From: Streptomyces sp. NBC_01429
GTDB lineage: Bacteria > Actinomycetota > Actinomycetes > Streptomycetales > Streptomycetaceae
DNA length: 64,000 nt
Direction of reading: 5' to 3'
Assembly: GCF_036231945.1 (NCBI RefSeq)
Contig: NZ_CP109599.1
Span: 3,628,501 to 3,692,500 of the forward strand
Shown here in pieces: positions 29,660 to 37,953 of this stretch. A program made the translations under genes and the position numbers. Within the stretch, counting starts at the first letter, position 1; each line of letters opens with the position of its first letter. A model generated the notes under the pieces. It was given only the letters and a program-made list of their open reading frames with translations. It made no database searches and was not told the origin of the DNA.

Positions 29660-31924
29660 ATGCAACTCGCCGCGATCATCGTGTCGCTGGTACTCGCCGT
29701 CGTAGGTGTCGCGCTGTTCGCCCGAGCCATCGGGCAGATCTACCGCTTCGTACGGCTCGGCCAGCCCGTCCCCGCCGGGACGCGTACCGACGAACCCGTC
29801 CGACGCACCGTGACGGTGGCCAAGGAGTTCCTCGGCCACACCCGGATGAACGCCTGGGGCGTGGTCGGCGTCGCGCACTGGTTCGTCGCGGTCGGGTTCT
29901 TCTCGCTCGTCCTGACCCTGGTGAACGCCTTCGGCCAGCTGTTCAAGGCCGACTGGCTGCTCCCGGTGATCGGCGGCTGGGTCCCGTACGAGGTCTTCGT
30001 CGAGCTGATCGGCCTGCTGACCACGCTCGGCATCCTGACGCTGATCGTCGTCCGCCAGCTGTCGCTGCCCAGCCGGGCCGGCCGCAAGTCCCGCTTCGCG
30101 GGCTCCAACTTCGGCCAGGCGTACTTCGTCGAGGCCGTCATCCTGACCATCGGGATCGCGATCCTCATCCTGCGCGGGCTGGAGGGCGCGCTGCACCACG
30201 CGGACTCCTACCAGGCGGCCTACGTCGTCTCGTACCCCCTGGTCGTGGCCTTCAAGGGGCTGAGCCTCGCCACCCTCCAGAACCTGGTCTACCTGGTCGC
30301 CATGATCAAGATCGCCACCTCGCTGATCTGGATGATCACCGTGGCGCTCAAGACCGACATGGGCGTGGCCTGGCACCGCTTCCTCGCCTTCCCCAACATC
30401 TGGTTCAAGCGCGAGGCGGACGGCGGGACGGCCCTCGGCGCGCTGCCGCCGATGACCAGCGGCGGCCAGGAGATCGACTGGGAGGACCCGGCGGAGGACG
30501 CGGTGTTCGGCGTCAGCCAGGTCGAGCAGTTCTCCTGGAAGGGCCTGCTGGACTTCTCCACCTGCACCGAGTGCGGTCGCTGCCAGTCGCAGTGCCCCGC
30601 CTGGAACACCGGCAAGCCGCTGTCGCCCAAGCTGCTGATCATGTCCCTGCGCGACCACGCGCACGCCAAGGCGCCCTACCTGCTCGCCGGTGGCGGGAAG
30701 AACATGGAGGGCGAGGAGCAGGCGTCGGCCGAGGCGCTGAAGGACGTCCCCGCGGCGGCCCTGGCGGAGGCCGAGCGCCCGCTGATCGGGACGCTGGAGG
30801 AGAACGGCGTCATCGATCCGGACGTGCTGTGGTCCTGCACCACCTGCGGCGCGTGCGTGGAGCAGTGCCCGGTCGACATCGAGCACATCGACCACATCGT
30901 CGACATGCGCCGCTACCAGGTGATGATCGAGTCCGCGTTCCCGTCCGAGGCGGGCACGATGCTCAAGAACCTGGAGAAGAAGGGCAACCCCTGGGGGCTG
31001 GCCAAGAAGCAGCGCGTCGAGTGGACCAAGGAGGTCGACTTCGAGGTCCCGGTCGTCGGCAAGGACATCGAGGACCTGACCGAGGTCGACTACCTGTACT
31101 GGGTCGGCTGCGCGGGCGCCCTGGAGGACCGGGCGAAGAAGACCACGAAGGCGTTCGCCGAGCTGCTGCACATCGCGGGCGTGAAGTTCGCGATCATGGG
31201 CGGCGACGAGAAGTGCACGGGTGACTCGGCCCGGCGCCTCGGCAACGAGCCGCTGTTCCAGCAGCTCGGCCAGGAGAACGTCGCGATGCTGAACATGGCG
31301 TACGGCGAGTCCCTCGACGAGGAGGGCAACGCGGACGCCTCGACGAAGAAGCCGAAGGGCTCGAAGAAGATCGTCGCGACCTGCCCGCACTGCTTCAACA
31401 CGATCGCGAACGAGTACCCGCAGCTCGGCGGCGAGTACGAGGTCATCCACCACACGCAGCTGCTCCAGCACCTGGTGGACGAGGGCAAGCTCGTCCCCGT
31501 CACCCCGGTCGAGGGCCTGATCACGTACCACGACCCGTGCTACCTGGGCCGGCACAACAAGGTCTACACACCGCCGCGCGAGATCATCGCGAAGGTTCCG
31601 GGGCTGCGGAACGAGGAGATGCACCGTCACAAGGAGCGCGGCTTCTGCTGTGGCGCGGGCGGGGCGCGGATGTGGATGGAGGAGCGGATCGGCAAGCGCG
31701 TCAACAACGAGCGCGTGGACGAGGCGCTTTCGCTGAATCCGGACATCGTGTCGACGGCGTGCCCGTTCTGCCTGGTGATGCTCACGGACTCCGTCAACGG
31801 GAAGAAGGGCGACGGGCAGGCGAAGGAGTCGCTCCAGGTGGTGGACGTGGCGCAGCTGCTGCTGGATTCGGTGCGCACGCCGGCGCGGAGCGAGCCGGAG
31901 CAGGAGCCCGAGCCGGCGAAGTAG
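29660..31924 (+). CDS. Membrane (Fe-S)-binding reductase, heterodisulfide reductase-like
   Basis: A 754-residue protein. Residues 1-250 hold five or six membrane helices like the NarI/HdrE cytochrome b part. Two 4Fe-4S clusters follow (CTECGRCQSQCP near 300, CTTCGACVEQCP near 395). Two cysteine-rich CCG domains are in the C-terminal half (WVGCAGALEDR; CPHCFNTIANEYPQ; YHDPCYLGRHN; GFCCGAGGARMW). The family is thought to pass electrons between flavoproteins (acyl-CoA dehydrogenase/ETF) and quinones. It is monocistronic, ends at a terminator, and is a core gene near dnaK in Streptomyces. Confidence 0.93.
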   Translation: MQLAAIIVSLVLAVVGVALFARAIGQIYRFVRLGQPVPAGTRTDEPVRRTVTVAKEFLGHTRMNAWGVVGVAHWFVAVGFFSLVLTLVNAFGQLFKADWLLPVIGGWVPYEVFVELIGLLTTLGILTLIVVRQLSLPSRAGRKSRFAGSNFGQAYFVEAVILTIGIAILILRGLEGALHHADSYQAAYVVSYPLVVAFKGLSLATLQNLVYLVAMIKIATSLIWMITVALKTDMGVAWHRFLAFPNIWFKREADGGTALGALPPMTSGGQEIDWEDPAEDAVFGVSQVEQFSWKGLLDFSTCTECGRCQSQCPAWNTGKPLSPKLLIMSLRDHAHAKAPYLLAGGGKNMEGEEQASAEALKDVPAAALAEAERPLIGTLEENGVIDPDVLWSCTTCGACVEQCPVDIEHIDHIVDMRRYQVMIESAFPSEAGTMLKNLEKKGNPWGLAKKQRVEWTKEVDFEVPVVGKDIEDLTEVDYLYWVGCAGALEDRAKKTTKAFAELLHIAGVKFAIMGGDEKCTGDSARRLGNEPLFQQLGQENVAMLNMAYGESLDEEGNADASTKKPKGSKKIVATCPHCFNTIANEYPQLGGEYEVIHHTQLLQHLVDEGKLVPVTPVEGLITYHDPCYLGRHNKVYTPPREIIAKVPGLRNEEMHRHKERGFCCGAGGARMWMEERIGKRVNNERVDEALSLNPDIVSTACPFCLVMLTDSVNGKKGDGQAKESLQVVDVAQLLLDSVRTPARSEPEQEPEPAK

Positions 31925-31956
31925 GCGGGCAAAGCGGCGGGAAGTTCTTTCGCGGG

Positions 31957-31990
31957 AGCGGTCGGATCCGGACGGACGGATCCGACCGCT
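31957..31990 (+). terminator. Terminator after the Fe-S protein gene
   Basis: A perfect 14-bp stem (AGCGGTCGGATCCG) with a 6-nt loop is followed by TCTGTGTG, 33 bp after the stop. Confidence 0.85.
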
Positions 31991-32160
31991 TCTGTGTGGG
32001 GGCCCGCTGGTGCACGATGTGGCCACGGGGACCAGGAGTACGGATGGGGTGGGGGTGAGTCGTGCGTACCGGGATCGGATGCGCGGACGGAGCCGGGTTC
32101 GCGGACGGAGTCGAAGTCGCGGACGAAGGACGGGGACGAGGGCGAGGGGGACGACGAGGC

Positions 32161-33357
32161 GTGCCGATTCGCGCCCGCGCCTGTGCCCGTTCCCGCCCCC
32201 GCCCCCGCGTCCGCGCCCTCGCTCTCGCTCTCGGCCTGTGTACGGCGCTGCTGCTGACGGGCTGTACGGCGGCGGGCTCCGACTCGTCGGGCGAGGCCGC
32301 GAGCCGGCGCTCCCTCCAGGCGAAGAACGGCGATACGGGCCCGGCGCGCCGCCCCGTGCCGCGCGGCAGGGGCAGCGGCCTCCCGGACGACTTCAACGGC
32401 GACGGCTACCGCGACCTCGTGCTGAACGACCTGGTCAAGGCGGAGGGCGATACGTTCGGCGACGACGCGGGCATCGGCATCGTGTACGGCTCGGCGGCCG
32501 GCCGCCGCCTCGATCCGGCCGTACGGCATCTGCTCACGCCGCGCGCGCGGGCCGCCAAGGTCGGCGGGGTGCTCCCGGCGGGGTTCGACGCGGAGGCGGC
32601 CTGCGATCTGGACGGGGACGGGTACGGCGATCTGATCATCGCCACGGACCCGCCGTACAACGGCATCGGCATGCCGCCCGTACCGCTCCAGATCCTCTTC
32701 GGCGGCCCCGACGGGCTGAGCGGGCGCGCGGTCGTCCTCAAGATCCCCGCGAAGGCGCGGGCGGGCAACGAGTGGCCCGACCACCCCGTCTGCGGCGACT
32801 TCGACGGCGACGGCGCGACGGACCTGGCGGTGACCGCGAGCGCCGGCCAGGTCAGCTATCTGCGCGGCCCCTTCAGCCGTACCGGCGCGCCGCGCTCCGC
32901 CTCCGTACCGCTCCCGGGCGGTGGCGCCGCCCTGGCGGCGCCCGAGCCGAAGGCGGACGCGAACGGCGACGGCTACGACGACCTCGTCCTCACCCGCCGC
33001 GCCCACGCGCCCGGCACGGCGGGTACGGGCACGCTGCTGCTGGGCGGCCCGCGGGGCCCGGGGGCGGCGGGGGGCGCGTACCGCTTCAAGACCGTCACGC
33101 CGCCCCCGCCGCCGAAGCTGCCGCCGGGGGCGGGCCGTACCGCGACCGAGGTGCTCCGGACGGCCGACTTCGACGGGGACGGGCGCCCGGACCTGGTGAC
33201 GCGCACGCACAGGGGGGAGAAGGCGGACCTGATCGCGCTGTACGGGTCGGGGAAGGCCGCGAAGCAGGATTCCGGCGGGGGCGTGGGCGAAGGCGGGGGC
33301 GGCGGCGTGGCGGCCCGCCCGGTGATCACTTTCAGTACGTCGATCTTCCTGGGGTAA
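32161..33357 (+). CDS. FG-GAP/VCBS repeat lipoprotein
   Basis: The 398-residue product is placed at GTG 32161 because a basic start, hydrophobic core and lipobox (LCTALLLTGC) follow directly, and GGGGGACGACGAGG lies upstream. The mature part carries at least five FG-GAP calcium-binding repeats: DFNGDGYRDLVL, DLDGDGYGDLII, DFDGDGATDLAV, DANGDGYDDLVL, DFDGDGRPDLVT. These form an extracellular beta propeller like the integrin head. Function in Streptomyces is unknown. An in-frame ATG at 32062 would bury the signal peptide and is less likely. Confidence 0.85.
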   Translation: MPIRARACARSRPRPRVRALALALGLCTALLLTGCTAAGSDSSGEAASRRSLQAKNGDTGPARRPVPRGRGSGLPDDFNGDGYRDLVLNDLVKAEGDTFGDDAGIGIVYGSAAGRRLDPAVRHLLTPRARAAKVGGVLPAGFDAEAACDLDGDGYGDLIIATDPPYNGIGMPPVPLQILFGGPDGLSGRAVVLKIPAKARAGNEWPDHPVCGDFDGDGATDLAVTASAGQVSYLRGPFSRTGAPRSASVPLPGGGAALAAPEPKADANGDGYDDLVLTRRAHAPGTAGTGTLLLGGPRGPGAAGGAYRFKTVTPPPPPKLPPGAGRTATEVLRTADFDGDGRPDLVTRTHRGEKADLIALYGSGKAAKQDSGGGVGEGGGGGVAARPVITFSTSIFLG

Positions 33358-33471
33358 TCCCCCCTGGGTTCCTCCGGTATTCCCCTAGGGGATGTCACAG
33401 CTCAGCAGCAATGGCCCGCCCGTTCCCCCGCGCAGCCACCGAGTCCCTCCGGAGCGGGTACGTTCGATCGC

Positions 33472-34545
33472 GTGGCTGGATTCAGGATCGGACGCGGCCG
33501 GGACAACCGCACCCCGCAACAACAACCGCAACGGCAACAGCAGCAGCGGCAACAACCGCAGCAGCAACAGCCGTACGGACGGCAGGCGCCGCCCCCGAAC
33601 TACGGAGGCGGCCAGCAGGCCGCGCCTCCGTACGGGCAGCAGCAGGGGCAGCAGCACTGGCCTCCAGCGGGTGGCGGACACGGCGAACCGGAGTACTTCG
33701 GCGGCGACACGTACGGCCAGCGGCAGCAACCGCAGCAGCAACAGCCGGGCGGATACGGCGGGCAGCGCGGGCCTGGCGGCGCGGGTGGTCCGAACGGCCC
33801 CGGCGGTCCGGGCGGATACGGCGGTCAGGGCGGGCCGGGTGGATACGGCGGTCAGGCCGGGCGCGGCGCTCCGCAGGGCGACCCGTACGCCAACAGCCCG
33901 GGCCACACCCAGGCGTTCAGCATCAACGAGGACCCGTACGGCGACGGCACGGCCTACCAGGCGGGCGCCGGCGCCGGGCCCGCCGCGCCGATGGGCCCCT
34001 CGGGTCCCCGGCTGCACTGGAAGGAACTGCTGAGCGGGCTCGTGATGCGCCCGGCGACGACGTTCTACCAGATGCGGGACTACCCGGTCTGGGGTCCGGC
34101 CCTGGTCGTGACGTTCATCTACGGTCTGCTGGCCCTCTTCGGGCTCGACACGGCCCGCGAAGAAGTGATCAACGCCAAGCTCTCCACGGCCGTCCCGTAC
34201 GTCCTGACGACGGCGGTCGCCCTCGTCATCGGCAGCCTGATGCTCGGCGCGGTGACCCACACCCTCGCCCGCCAGCTGGGCGGCAACGGTGCCTGGCAGC
34301 CGACGGTCGGCCTCTCCATGCTGATCATGTCGATCACGGACGCGCCGCGTCTGCTCTTCGCCCTCTTCCTGGGCGGCGACAACTCGCTCGTGCAGACGCT
34401 GGGCTGGATCACCTGGGTCGGCGCGGGCGCGCTCTTCACGGTGATGGTGAGCAAGTCGCACGACCTGCCGTGGCCGAAGGCGCTGGGCGCGTCGGCGATT
34501 CAGCTGATCGCGCTGCTGTCGCTGCTGAAGCTGGGCACGATCTGA
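33472..34545 (+). CDS. Yip1-family membrane protein with Gln/Gly-rich N-terminus
   Basis: A 357-residue protein from GTG 33472 (AGFRIGRGRDNRTPQQQ). The first 170 residues are low-complexity Gln/Pro then Gly/Tyr repeats. The rest is a Yip1 domain with five membrane helices (LSGLVMRPATTFYQMRDYPV, then WGPALVVTFIYGLLALFGL). Yip1 relatives are membrane-organising proteins of unknown role in bacteria. It is followed by a 21-bp-stem terminator. Confidence 0.88.
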   Translation: MAGFRIGRGRDNRTPQQQPQRQQQQRQQPQQQQPYGRQAPPPNYGGGQQAAPPYGQQQGQQHWPPAGGGHGEPEYFGGDTYGQRQQPQQQQPGGYGGQRGPGGAGGPNGPGGPGGYGGQGGPGGYGGQAGRGAPQGDPYANSPGHTQAFSINEDPYGDGTAYQAGAGAGPAAPMGPSGPRLHWKELLSGLVMRPATTFYQMRDYPVWGPALVVTFIYGLLALFGLDTAREEVINAKLSTAVPYVLTTAVALVIGSLMLGAVTHTLARQLGGNGAWQPTVGLSMLIMSITDAPRLLFALFLGGDNSLVQTLGWITWVGAGALFTVMVSKSHDLPWPKALGASAIQLIALLSLLKLGTI

Positions 34546-34561
34546 GAGACGCGGGACGCGG

Positions 34562-34609
34562 GAGGCCCCCGTGGCGCAGTCCCTACGAGGACTGCGCCAC
34601 GGGGGCCTC
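34562..34609 (+). terminator. Terminator after the Yip1 gene
   Basis: A perfect 21-bp stem with a 6-nt loop (CTACGA) begins 16 bp after the stop. It also faces the convergent phosphoribosyltransferase gene and may serve both. Confidence 0.9.
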
Positions 34610-34618
34610 TCCGTTGAG

Positions 34619-34662
34619 GCGTCGGGCGCGGGCGTCAGGCGTCGGGCGTCAGGCGTCAGGCG
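34619..34662. repeat. Tandem GGCGTCA/G heptamers
   Basis: About six copies of a 7-bp unit (GGCGTCA or GGCGTCG) abut the stop codon of the phosphoribosyltransferase gene. Confidence 0.85.
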
Positions 34663-35160
34663 TCAGGCGTCGAGAACCTGACCGCGGCGCCGGACCACGG
34701 GCGGCTCCACGCTCCAGGGGAAGTTGATCCAGTCGTCGGTGCGCTTCCAGACGTACTCGCACTTCACGAGGGACTGCGCCTTCTCGTAGATGACGGCGCT
34801 GCGGACCTCGGCGACGTGGTCGACACAGAAGTCGTGCACGAGCTTGAGCGTCTTGCCGGTGTCGGCGACGTCGTCCGCGATCAGGACCTTCTTGTTGGAG
34901 AAGTCGATGGCGTTGGGAACGGGCGCGAGCATGACGGGCATGGCCAGCGTCGTGCCCACCCCGGTGTAGAACTCGACGTTCACGAGGTGGATGTTCTTGC
35001 AGTCCAGCGCGTAGGCGAGCCCGCCGGCCACGAAGACGCCCCCGCGCGCGATGCTCAGCACGACGTCGGGCTCGTAACCGTCGTCGGCGACTATCTGCGC
35101 GAGTTCCCGGACGGCACGCCCGAACTTCTCGTACGTGAGGTTCTCTCGGGTCTCGGTCAT
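34663..35160 (-). CDS. Hypoxanthine/xanthine-type phosphoribosyltransferase
   Basis: A 165-residue type I phosphoribosyltransferase. The PRPP loop is VLIADDVADTGKTL near residue 90, and LSIARGGVFVAGGLAYAL near 37 contacts pyrophosphate. The C-terminus WINFPW is typical of the xanthine/hypoxanthine purine-salvage group. The exact base is not determined. It starts 7 bp from the dcd stop on the same strand, so the two nucleotide-metabolism genes probably form an operon. Confidence 0.88.
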   Translation of the reverse strand: MTETRENLTYEKFGRAVRELAQIVADDGYEPDVVLSIARGGVFVAGGLAYALDCKNIHLVNVEFYTGVGTTLAMPVMLAPVPNAIDFSNKKVLIADDVADTGKTLKLVHDFCVDHVAEVRSAVIYEKAQSLVKCEYVWKRTDDWINFPWSVEPPVVRRRGQVLDA

Positions 35161-35167
35161 GGCTGCG

Positions 35168-35743
35168 TCACACCTGCGTCCGGTGGAAATTGAGATAGGA
35201 ACGGGACGCCGTCGGCCCCCGCTGCCCCTGATAGCGCGAACCGTACCGCTCGGATCCGTAAGGGAACTCGGCCGCCGAACTGAGCTGGAACAGACACAGC
35301 TGCCCGATCTTCATCCCCGGCCAGAGCTTTATGGGCAGCGTCGCCATGTTCGACAGTTCGAGCGTGACGTGCCCGGAGAACCCGGGGTCGATGAACCCGG
35401 CGGTCGAATGCGTCACCAGCCCGAGCCGGCCGAGGCTGGACTTCCCCTCCAGGCGGGAGGCGATGTTGTCGGGGAGCGAGATGACCTCGTACGTCGAGGC
35501 GAGCACGAACTCACCGGGATGCAGAATGAACGGGTCGTCGCCCTCCGGCTCGACCGTGCGCGTCAGATCGGCCTGTTCGACGGCGGGGTCGATATGCGGA
35601 TAGCGGTGGTTCTCGAACACCCGGAAGTACCGGTCGAGCCGCACGTCGATACTGGAGGGCTGCACCATCGATTCGTCGTACGGATCGAGGCGTACGCGTC
35701 CGGATTCCAGCTCGGCCCGGATGTCCTTGTCTGAGAGAAGCAC
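35168..35743 (-). CDS. dcd: dCTP deaminase
   Basis: A 191-residue trimeric enzyme converting dCTP to dUTP for dTMP synthesis. GTG 35743 ([14 protein letters not shown]) gives exactly the family length. Motifs: [42 protein letters not shown], and the catalytic Glu in [12 protein letters not shown]. The open frame extends upstream but with no family similarity. It is followed directly by the phosphoribosyltransferase gene. Confidence 0.96.
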   Translation of the reverse strand: MLLSDKDIRAELESGRVRLDPYDESMVQPSSIDVRLDRYFRVFENHRYPHIDPAVEQADLTRTVEPEGDDPFILHPGEFVLASTYEVISLPDNIASRLEGKSSLGRLGLVTHSTAGFIDPGFSGHVTLELSNMATLPIKLWPGMKIGQLCLFQLSSAAEFPYGSERYGSRYQGQRGPTASRSYLNFHRTQV

Positions 35744-35816
35744 GCCCCGAGGATACGCAGAGCGCGCGAGCCCACCCCAATCGGGCAGCCCCGCGCGCCC
35801 ACGCGGACGTTTCCGA

Positions 35817-36047
35817 TCAGCCCGACTCAGCCCCGGCCACAACCGCCGAGCCGGCCGTCCCGCCTGCCCCCGCCTCGTGCTCCGCAGGCTTCACGATCAC
35901 GGCATGCCGCAATCGCGCACAACGCGGACACCGGATGAGCCGCCCGGGCCCGATCCGAGCCGCGTCGAGCTGCTGCATAGGAAACGTGGCGGTGCTGAAC
36001 ACATGCCCTTCGGCACAGCGGACGACGGTGCGCTCCATCAAGTCCAT
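35817..36047 (-). CDS. Small zinc-ribbon-like hypothetical protein
   Basis: A 76-residue product from ATG 36047 ([19 protein letters not shown]), with GGGAAAGGA upstream. It has one Cys/His set (CAEGH) and a CPRC pair ([14 protein letters not shown]), spaced as in a small zinc ribbon. Similar short proteins are common in Streptomyces beside dcd; function unknown. It is the last gene before the tRNA that anchors the island. Confidence 0.75.
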   Translation of the reverse strand: MDLMERTVVRCAEGHVFSTATFPMQQLDAARIGPGRLIRCPRCARLRHAVIVKPAEHEAGAGGTAGSAVVAGAESG

Positions 36048-36281
36048 CAGGTCCTTTCCCCAACAAACGCGGACAAAGGCCACACTAGGGGATGCCCCAC
36101 CCTCACCACTCACCGGCACTCCGCACGGCGACCCTACGCCCCCAACTCCGGCCCCCCACGGCCCACATCCCCCGCGATCCCCCCACCCCGCAAACCAAAC
36201 AGACCCCGCGACACAAATCGCCCGGGGCCCGCCATGAGGTAGAGTGTCCGACGACGCGGAGCCAACGACTGGCTCGGCGGC

Positions 36282-36352
36282 GCGGGTGTAGTTTAATGGT
36301 AGAACATGAGCTTCCCAAGCTCAGAGCGCGAGTTCGATTCTCGTCACCCGCT
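36282..36352 (+). tRNA. tRNA-Gly (anticodon CCC)
   Basis: A complete 71-nt cloverleaf: acceptor GCGGGTG/CACCCGC, anticodon stem TGAGC/GCTCA with loop TTCCCAA (anticodon CCC), and T-arm with TTCGATT. CCA is not encoded. Its 3' part from the anticodon loop on is the attachment core repeated five times downstream, so this gene is the integration site of the island; integration regenerates the 3' end. Confidence 0.96.
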
Positions 36353-36353
36353 C
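36312..36353 (+). repeat. att: Attachment core 1 (inside the intact tRNA)
   Basis: These 42 nt from TTCCCAAGCTCAG to CACCCGCTC are the tRNA 3' portion plus one base. It is the left (chromosomal) boundary of the cassette array. The five other copies start at 41711, 44579, 51600, 52979 and 57974. Confidence 0.92.
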
Positions 36354-36360
36354 TTTCACG

Positions 36361-36387
36361 AACCCCCAGGTCATCAACCTGGGGGTT
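36361..36387 (+). terminator. tRNA-Gly terminator
   Basis: An 11-bp stem (AACCCCCAGGT) with a 5-nt loop is followed by CGTCGTTGTCT. Related hairpins follow every downstream copy of the core (41761, 44632, 51651, 53032, 58025), so the mobile core carries its own terminator. Confidence 0.9.
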
Positions 36388-36668
36388 CGTCGTTGTCTAG
36401 ACCTCTCACGCCCTGCCGTGCCCTCCACGTGCCCTATCTCCCGGAAATACCCAGCCCGGAGCGCACGCGGCGCACCACCCTGCACCACCTCGGGCGGCAC
36501 CCGGGTCCGACGGCGGGACGCATGGTCCGTGATCCGGGCCACTTGCCCGCCTCCCGGCCCGCTCATTGCTGCGGGAAAGGCCAAGGCTCTCCCCATTGGG
36601 CAGAGGGACGTCGCTGGTATTAGGAAACGCCCCACAGGCAGCGGGACCAGTGGCTAGCGTTTGACCAC

Positions 36669-37409
36669 ATGACTGGTGCCGCACCCGCAGGGGTGGAGCT
36701 TCAGACGTGCCTGAATCGTCTGGAGTTGCGTTTCGATTCCGCCGCATCTCTTGTCGCATCGGACGCCCACGACGATCCCGCGACACTGGAATGGGGCTGC
36801 CGTGCCGTTCTGCCTCTGTGGGAGCCGGACGACGAGGAGGCCCGGGCAGACAACGCCCGCCTTCTCGGCCAGGGCATGTCGCTGGCCCAGGCGTTTCAGG
36901 GCCAGCGACAGGAGTTGACGATCCTCTCCATGTCCGGGCTCACGCTGGACCTGTGGCGCATCGGCCACATCTACGCGTCGCTGGACTCGCGCGACGCCGA
37001 CTACGAGCACTTCGCCCCCCTCTTCGACAAGTCCGGCGATCTCGGCCTTCATGGCGACCTGGAGGACTGCCTGGTTAACGGCACCCACGTCGTCATCATC
37101 GATCGGGCACGGATCGCGCCGGCCTGGCGTGGCCTGGGCGGCGTCGGCCGGCTGTTGATCGGACGCATGCTCCGCTGGGTGACCAGCCAGGCGGCGCTCG
37201 TAGCGACGCATCCGTATCCGATCGACATCCCTGTCGACGAACGGGACGACAGGACACGGGAGGCGCGGGAGAAGGCGGTAATCCAACGCACCTGGCAGTC
37301 CTTGGGGTTCGAGCCCTTTCGCGAGGACCTGTGGGTTATACAGCCGCATTTGAGCGCCCACGACGATGCCATCGAGCGCTTGGAGACGGCCTTCGGCCGG
37401 TACCTCTGA
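36669..37409 (+). CDS. GNAT-fold-like hypothetical protein
   Basis: A 246-residue protein. The segment VVIIDRARIAPAWRGLGGVG followed by RLLIGRMLRWV is like the acetyl-CoA binding turn of GNAT acetyltransferases, and QRTWQSLGFEPFREDLWVIQ like the end of the fold. The first 100 residues are unassigned. It is the first gene of cassette 1, directly after the tRNA terminator. Substrate unknown. Confidence 0.65.
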   Translation: MTGAAPAGVELQTCLNRLELRFDSAASLVASDAHDDPATLEWGCRAVLPLWEPDDEEARADNARLLGQGMSLAQAFQGQRQELTILSMSGLTLDLWRIGHIYASLDSRDADYEHFAPLFDKSGDLGLHGDLEDCLVNGTHVVIIDRARIAPAWRGLGGVGRLLIGRMLRWVTSQAALVATHPYPIDIPVDERDDRTREAREKAVIQRTWQSLGFEPFREDLWVIQPHLSAHDDAIERLETAFGRYL

Positions 37410-37455
37410 GCTCTCACCCACCCGGCCGGCAAACGAGAGGACCACCGGTACCGCG

Positions 37456-37953
37456 ATGCGCAAGTTCACCAACCATAAGGCGCAGCACACGCTCGGCATC
37501 CTGCGCGCTTTCCACCTGGAGACCTTGAAATTCTCCGCAATGCATCCTGACGCGACGCTGGCTGACTTCGAGCACCACTTGCGTCTGCAGGTCGACGTCT
37601 TGGAGGCGGAACTTGAGACGGATGAGAAGGCCGCCCAGGTCGCCGTCGTCACCAAACCGCTGTCTGGCCCCCTCGCCGATTCCGAGCGCCAGCAAGCGTT
37701 CCGTCAGCTTCAAGACTCGGAGCTGCCTGCAACAGGGCCCGAGAGGGAAGCCTGGCGGAAGCAGCGCATGGCCGTGCTCGACGAGATCAAGGCGCAGGGG
37801 GTGAAGGAGGCCCTTGGCTGGGAGTGCCGCCACTGCGGTGCCCCGGTTGGAGTCGCTTGCCGTACGGGCGGCGGCAGGCCCAAGAAGCAGCCTCATTTCC
37901 TCCGGGCCACCGACGCCGAAGCGCCTTACAACCACGCGTACGGTCTGCGCTAG
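37456..37953 (+). CDS. Zinc-finger protein of mobile-element type
   Basis: A 165-residue protein from ATG 37456 (MRKFTNHKAQHTLG). The last 40 residues (CRHCGAPVGVACRTGGGRPK, ending QPHFLRATDAE) match the short zinc-finger motif common in actinophage and integrative-element proteins. The N-terminal 110 residues are helical and unassigned. The stop codon TAG is part of the CTAG target duplicated by the adjacent IS. It lies 46 bp after the GNAT-like gene. Confidence 0.7.
   Translation: MRKFTNHKAQHTLGILRAFHLETLKFSAMHPDATLADFEHHLRLQVDVLEAELETDEKAAQVAVVTKPLSGPLADSERQQAFRQLQDSELPATGPEREAWRKQRMAVLDEIKAQGVKEALGWECRHCGAPVGVACRTGGGRPKKQPHFLRATDAEAPYNHAYGLR

Noticed and set aside
36321..36635. Minus-strand gene across the tRNA
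   Set aside because: It covers the tRNA and terminator and has no protein-like features.
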